Shown one piece after another: positions 60,957 to 64,000 of a stretch of 64,000 nucleotides of DNA. The first letter of the stretch is position 1, and each line of letters starts with the position of its first letter. The notes under the pieces are model-generated. The model saw only the letters and a program-made list of their open reading frames with translations. It was not told the DNA's origin and searched no databases. Where the stretch lies: assembly GCF_004123905.1 (NCBI RefSeq), contig NZ_MZXW01000015.1, positions 62,001 through 126,000 of the forward strand, read 5' to 3'. The DNA is from Bradyrhizobium betae (GTDB lineage Bacteria > Pseudomonadota > Alphaproteobacteria > Rhizobiales > Xanthobacteraceae). A program made the position numbers and the translations under genes.

Positions 60957-61074
60957 GCCGTCATTGCGGGCCCAGCTCTCTCCGCGTTATTGCGAGCAAA
61001 GCGAAGCAATCCAGAATCCCTCCGCGGAACCAGTCTGGATTGCTTCGTCGCAAGGGCTCCTCGCAACGACGGGG
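60957..61074. repeat. Type B palindromic repeat with extra left arm
   Basis: A short CCGTCATTGCGGGC start, then GTTATTGCGAGCAAAGCGAA and AAGCAATCCAGAATCC; right half GTCTGGATTGCTTCG and CAAGGGCTCCTCGCAACGAC. Between the DUF2848 gene and the dioxygenase operon. Confidence 0.8.
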
Positions 61075-61132
61075 TGAAAGTCATCGGAAATCGGGTGGCG
61101 GTGGGCGAGCCAGTCTTGCGAAGGTAGTGGCC

Positions 61133-61879
61133 ATGACCGCATCAGCACGCAAATCGCCCCAGAAGCCCGCCGCCGACCTCGCCACCCACGTCGACACACT
61201 CGACTGGCCCCAAATCACCGCCGAGCTCAACACCCAAGGCTGCGCCGTCCTGAAGGGCCTGCTGACGCCGGACCAATGCCGCGCCGTCGCCGCGCTCTAT
61301 CCCGACGACACGCACTTCCGCAGCCGCATCGTCATGGGCCGCCACGGTTTTGGCCGCGGCGAGTACAAATATTTTTCCTATCCACTGCCCGATCTGATCG
61401 CTCAACTACGCCCGGCGCTCTATGTGCATCTTCAAGGCGTCGCCAATCGCTGGAACGAGGCGATGGGGATCGACATCCGCTATCCCGCCGCGCACGCAGC
61501 CTTCCTGAAGCGCTGCCATGAGGCGGGGCAGAGCCGGCCCACGCCGCTGCTGCTGCAATACGAAGCCGGCGACTTCAATTGCCTGCATCAGGACCTCTAT
61601 GGCGAGCACGTGTTCCCGCTCCAGGTCGCGATCCTCTTGTCGGAGCCGGGACGCGATTTCACCGGTGGCGAGTTCGTGCTGACCGAGCAGCGCCCGCGCA
61701 TGCAGTCGCGTGCCGAGGTGGTTCCGCTGGCGCAAGGTGATGCGGTCGCTTTCGCTGTGCATCACCGCCCGGTGCAGGGGACACGCGGCACCTATCGCGT
61801 TAACCTGCGCCATGGCGTCAGCCGCATCAGGTTCGGCCAGCGCCATACATTGGGTGTGATTTTTCACGATGCCAAATGA
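61133..61879 (+). CDS. Fe(II)/2-oxoglutarate-dependent dioxygenase next to alkB
   Basis: A 248-residue double-stranded beta-helix oxygenase. Metal ligands His152 and Asp154 (FNCLHQDLYGEHVFP) and a distal His210 or His211 (AVHHRPVQG); the 2-oxoglutarate arginine is probably in GTYRVNLRHGVSRIRFGQRH. The fold pattern is closer to prolyl-4-hydroxylase than to AlkB itself. It begins 254 residues before alkB (9-nt gap), so the two are likely one transcript, perhaps for repair of alkylated nucleic acid or protein. The ATG at 61133 was chosen because the frame above comes from a repeat. Confidence 0.83.
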   Translation: MTASARKSPQKPAADLATHVDTLDWPQITAELNTQGCAVLKGLLTPDQCRAVAALYPDDTHFRSRIVMGRHGFGRGEYKYFSYPLPDLIAQLRPALYVHLQGVANRWNEAMGIDIRYPAAHAAFLKRCHEAGQSRPTPLLLQYEAGDFNCLHQDLYGEHVFPLQVAILLSEPGRDFTGGEFVLTEQRPRMQSRAEVVPLAQGDAVAFAVHHRPVQGTRGTYRVNLRHGVSRIRFGQRHTLGVIFHDAK

Positions 61880-61888
61880 GCGCGACGA

Positions 61889-62542
61889 TTGACGTCTGAC
61901 TTGTTCGATAGCGTTGCCGAGGCGCAGCCGTCGCGCGAAGAAATCGCCGACGGCGCCGTGCTGCTGCGCGGCTTCGTCAAGCCGATCGAGAGCGAGCTGA
62001 TTGCCGCCGTGCGCGCGATCGTCGCGCAATCACCGTTCCGCCGCATGACCACGCCCGGCGGCCATCAGATGTCGGTGGCGATGACCAATTGCGGCGAGCG
62101 CGGCTGGATCACCGACCACACCGGCTATCGCTACGACCCGATCGATCCGCGAACCGGCGCGCCATGGCCGGCGATGCCGCCGGTGTTTTGCGATCTGGCC
62201 CGCAACGCGGCGGAGCAGGGCGGTTTCACGGGCTTCGCGCCCGATGCGTGCCTCGTCAATCGCTACGAGCCCGGCACGCGGCTGTCGCTGCATCAGGACA
62301 AGGACGAGTTGGATTATTCGGCGCCGATCGTCTCGGTCTCGCTCGGTCTGCCCGCGACCTTCCTGTTCGGCGGCCCGGCGCGCGGCGATAAGCCGCGCCG
62401 CTTCCGGCTCGTTCATGGCGACGTCGTGGCCTGGGGCGGTGCCAGCAGGCTCGCCTATCACGGCGTCGCGCCGCTCGCCGAGGGCGAGCATGCGCTGCTC
62501 GGCCGCAAGCGGATCAATCTGACCTTTCGCAGGACGCGCTGA
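61889..62542 (+). CDS. alkB: AlkB DNA/RNA demethylase
   Basis: A 217-residue enzyme that oxidatively removes methyl groups from 1-methyladenine and 3-methylcytosine. Iron ligands His135, Asp137 (RLSLHQDKDEL) and His191 (RLAYHGVAPL), and the 2-oxoglutarate arginines in KRINLTFRRTR. MPPVFCDLARNAAEQGGFTG and DACLVNRYEPGTRLSLHQDK match AlkB. The only fitting start is a TTG at 61889, 9 nt after the previous stop. Length equals E. coli AlkB. Confidence 0.93.
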   Translation: MTSDLFDSVAEAQPSREEIADGAVLLRGFVKPIESELIAAVRAIVAQSPFRRMTTPGGHQMSVAMTNCGERGWITDHTGYRYDPIDPRTGAPWPAMPPVFCDLARNAAEQGGFTGFAPDACLVNRYEPGTRLSLHQDKDELDYSAPIVSVSLGLPATFLFGGPARGDKPRRFRLVHGDVVAWGGASRLAYHGVAPLAEGEHALLGRKRINLTFRRTR

Positions 62543-62545
62543 CGT

Positions 62546-64000
62546 CTACGGCTTCGGCGGGTGAATGAACGCCCAGGGGCTGACTTCGGAATCCCTGGTC
62601 ACCTCGACCGAGATCAGATACGGCCCGCCATGCGCGAGCGCCTTCTCCATCGCCGCCTTGAACTGGTCCGGCGCGGTCACGCGCGCCGCTGCCACGCCAA
62701 ACGACTCCGCCAGCTTGACGAAATCCGGATTGACCAGATCCGACGCCACCACGCGGCCGTCAAAGCGTTCGCGCTGGTCGCGGCGGACATTGCCATAGGC
62801 GTTGTTGTTGAACACCAGCGTCACCACGCCGATGTTGAACTGCACGGCGGTGGCAAGCTCCTGCACGCCGAACATGAAGCCGCCGTCGCCGGTGATCGCC
62901 ACCACCGGCTTGTCGGGATTGGCGACCTTGGCGCCCAGCGCGGTCGGGAAGCCGGAGCCGAGCGTGCCCTGATAGCCCGAGGTGATGAAGGTGCGCGGCT
63001 GGTAGACCGGGAAGCCGTACCAGGAGGCGAAGCCGAACTGCGACAATTCATCGGTGACGATCGCATTCGCCGGCAGCACCTCGCGCAAAATGTTGAGATA
63101 GGCCATCTGCGGCTGGATGCGCTGGATTTCGGCTTGCGCAGCCGCTGCGGCCTCGCGGATGTCTCCGCGTCGGCCGCTGCTCTTCGCATAACCGGCCTTC
63201 TTCACGGCGGCGACGAGATCAGCCGTGCCGTCCTTGGCGTCGGCAACAATGGCGGCATCGGCGGCAAGCCGGCGCATCTCGGCCGGGTCGATGTCGATCC
63301 GAATCGATTTCAGCCCGCTCGGCTGATACGGCCAGCGGAAGCCCGAGGCCGGCAGCTCCGCGCGGGTACCGATGGCGATCATCAGGTCGGTCTTCGGCCA
63401 GAGCTTGTAGGCGGCCGCCATGGTCAGCCCAAGCTCATGCGCATTGGAGACGATGCCGCGGCCGCTGCGGAAGGCAACCACGGGCGCATCGATCATCTCG
63501 GCGAGCTCGAGGATCTCCTCGCGTGCCTCGATCGCGCCGCTGCCGACGAAGATCATCGGCGCCTTGCTGCCCTTGATCAACGCTGCCGCCTGCTTGATCA
63601 AATCAGGATCGGGCAGCGGCGCGGGCAGCGGCTCCAGCACCTGTGCGGCACGAGTGTCGGCGCGCTGGGTAAAGATGTCCCAGGGCATTTCGACCGAGGC
63701 AGGCCCGCGCCGGCCTGACGTCATCTCCTGGAAGGCGCGTGCCACGGTGGTCGGCGCATTGCCGGGATGTTCGATCCGGTCGGCCCATTTCACATAGGTG
63801 CGCAAGGTCGCGAGCTGGTCCGGCATCTCGTGCAGATGGCCGCGGCCCTTGCCGAGAAATTGCGTCGGCACCTGGCCGGTGACGCATAGCACCGGCTCGT
63901 TGCAGCCGTAGGCGGTGAGCAGCGCCGCGCTGGCGTTGAGCACGCCGGGGCCGGGCACCACGCTGAACACGCCGGGCCTGCCGCTGGAGCGCGCATAGCC
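62546..64000 (-). CDS. Thiamine-diphosphate-dependent enzyme (acetolactate-synthase-like), N-terminus cut by window edge
   Basis: The last 484 residues are visible; the frame continues through the window end, where it reads GYARSSGRPG before VFSVVPGPGVLNASAALLTA, so the start lies further right. Three TPP-enzyme domains: pyrimidine-binding (start), central (KAPMIFVGSGAIEAREEILE, RIDIDPAEMRRL) and PP-binding with ITGDGGFMFGVQELATAVQF then NNNAYG (GDG...NN motif). Members include acetolactate synthase, benzoylformate decarboxylase and oxalyl-CoA decarboxylase; exact activity unclear. It is convergent with alkB, 3 nt apart. The stop is intact at 62546. Confidence 0.85.
   Translation of the reverse strand, partial: GYARSSGRPGVFSVVPGPGVLNASAALLTAYGCNEPVLCVTGQVPTQFLGKGRGHLHEMPDQLATLRTYVKWADRIEHPGNAPTTVARAFQEMTSGRRGPASVEMPWDIFTQRADTRAAQVLEPLPAPLPDPDLIKQAAALIKGSKAPMIFVGSGAIEAREEILELAEMIDAPVVAFRSGRGIVSNAHELGLTMAAAYKLWPKTDLMIAIGTRAELPASGFRWPYQPSGLKSIRIDIDPAEMRRLAADAAIVADAKDGTADLVAAVKKAGYAKSSGRRGDIREAAAAAQAEIQRIQPQMAYLNILREVLPANAIVTDELSQFGFASWYGFPVYQPRTFITSGYQGTLGSGFPTALGAKVANPDKPVVAITGDGGFMFGVQELATAVQFNIGVVTLVFNNNAYGNVRRDQRERFDGRVVASDLVNPDFVKLAESFGVAAARVTAPDQFKAAMEKALAHGGPYLISVEVTRDSEVSPWAFIHPPKP

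Overview
The window is high-GC alphaproteobacterial chromosome, most likely Bradyrhizobium or a close Nitrobacteraceae relative. The grounds are the gene families (AapQ/AapM permeases, Liv ABC transporters, many acyl-CoA enzymes, an orphan phosphoenolpyruvate carboxylase) and a dense set of short palindromic intergenic repeats of the kind these genomes carry. I see no tRNA, rRNA, CRISPR array, insertion sequence, integrase or phage gene. Almost all of the sequence is metabolic and transport genes in short operons.

Region 1 (1-21.7 kb) handles small polar metabolites. A class III aminotransferase and an RpiR/SIS regulator diverge from two amino-acid ABC permeases (AapQ/AapM type) that have no binding protein or ATPase beside them. 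Then come an amidase, an atypical SDR and a tartrate/D-malate dehydrogenase. A LysR gene heads a tight operon (M20 N-carbamoyl/allantoate-type hydrolase, D-2-hydroxyacid dehydrogenase, Ldh-family dehydrogenase) and faces a DUF1445 hydro-lyase plus a complete LivJHMGF transporter across a promoter with a perfect 11+1+11 bp palindrome. This looks like one regulon for an undefined nitrogenous substrate. Next is a recognisable L-threonate/erythronate catabolic set: otnC diverging from ltnD-otnI-otnK.

Region 2 (21.9-28.3 kb) holds a methyl-accepting chemotaxis protein and an RND pump with its adaptor.

Region 3 (28.4-47.9 kb) is acyl-CoA metabolism: a degenerate thiolase-like protein, nitronate monooxygenase-like flavoprotein, Nu-class GST, flavin reductase, two acyl-CoA dehydrogenases, three crotonases, two AMP-forming acyl-CoA ligases, three SDR/VOC enzymes, an aminoglycoside-phosphotransferase-like kinase with DUF6285, and a PAS histidine kinase. 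It reads as side-chain or branched/hydroxylated acid degradation, but the substrate is not identifiable.

Region 4 (48-64 kb) holds glycogen debranching enzyme GlgX, a YccF membrane protein, a VOC protein, a roughly 1-kb gene-free stretch with a structured dispersed repeat, ppc, a Tat-exported SMP-30 lactonase-like protein, a DUF35-thiolase-SDR operon, amidase-DUF2848, an alkB operon with a second Fe(II)/2-oxoglutarate dioxygenase, and the 3' part of a thiamine-diphosphate (acetolactate-synthase-like) enzyme. Both window ends cut through genes.
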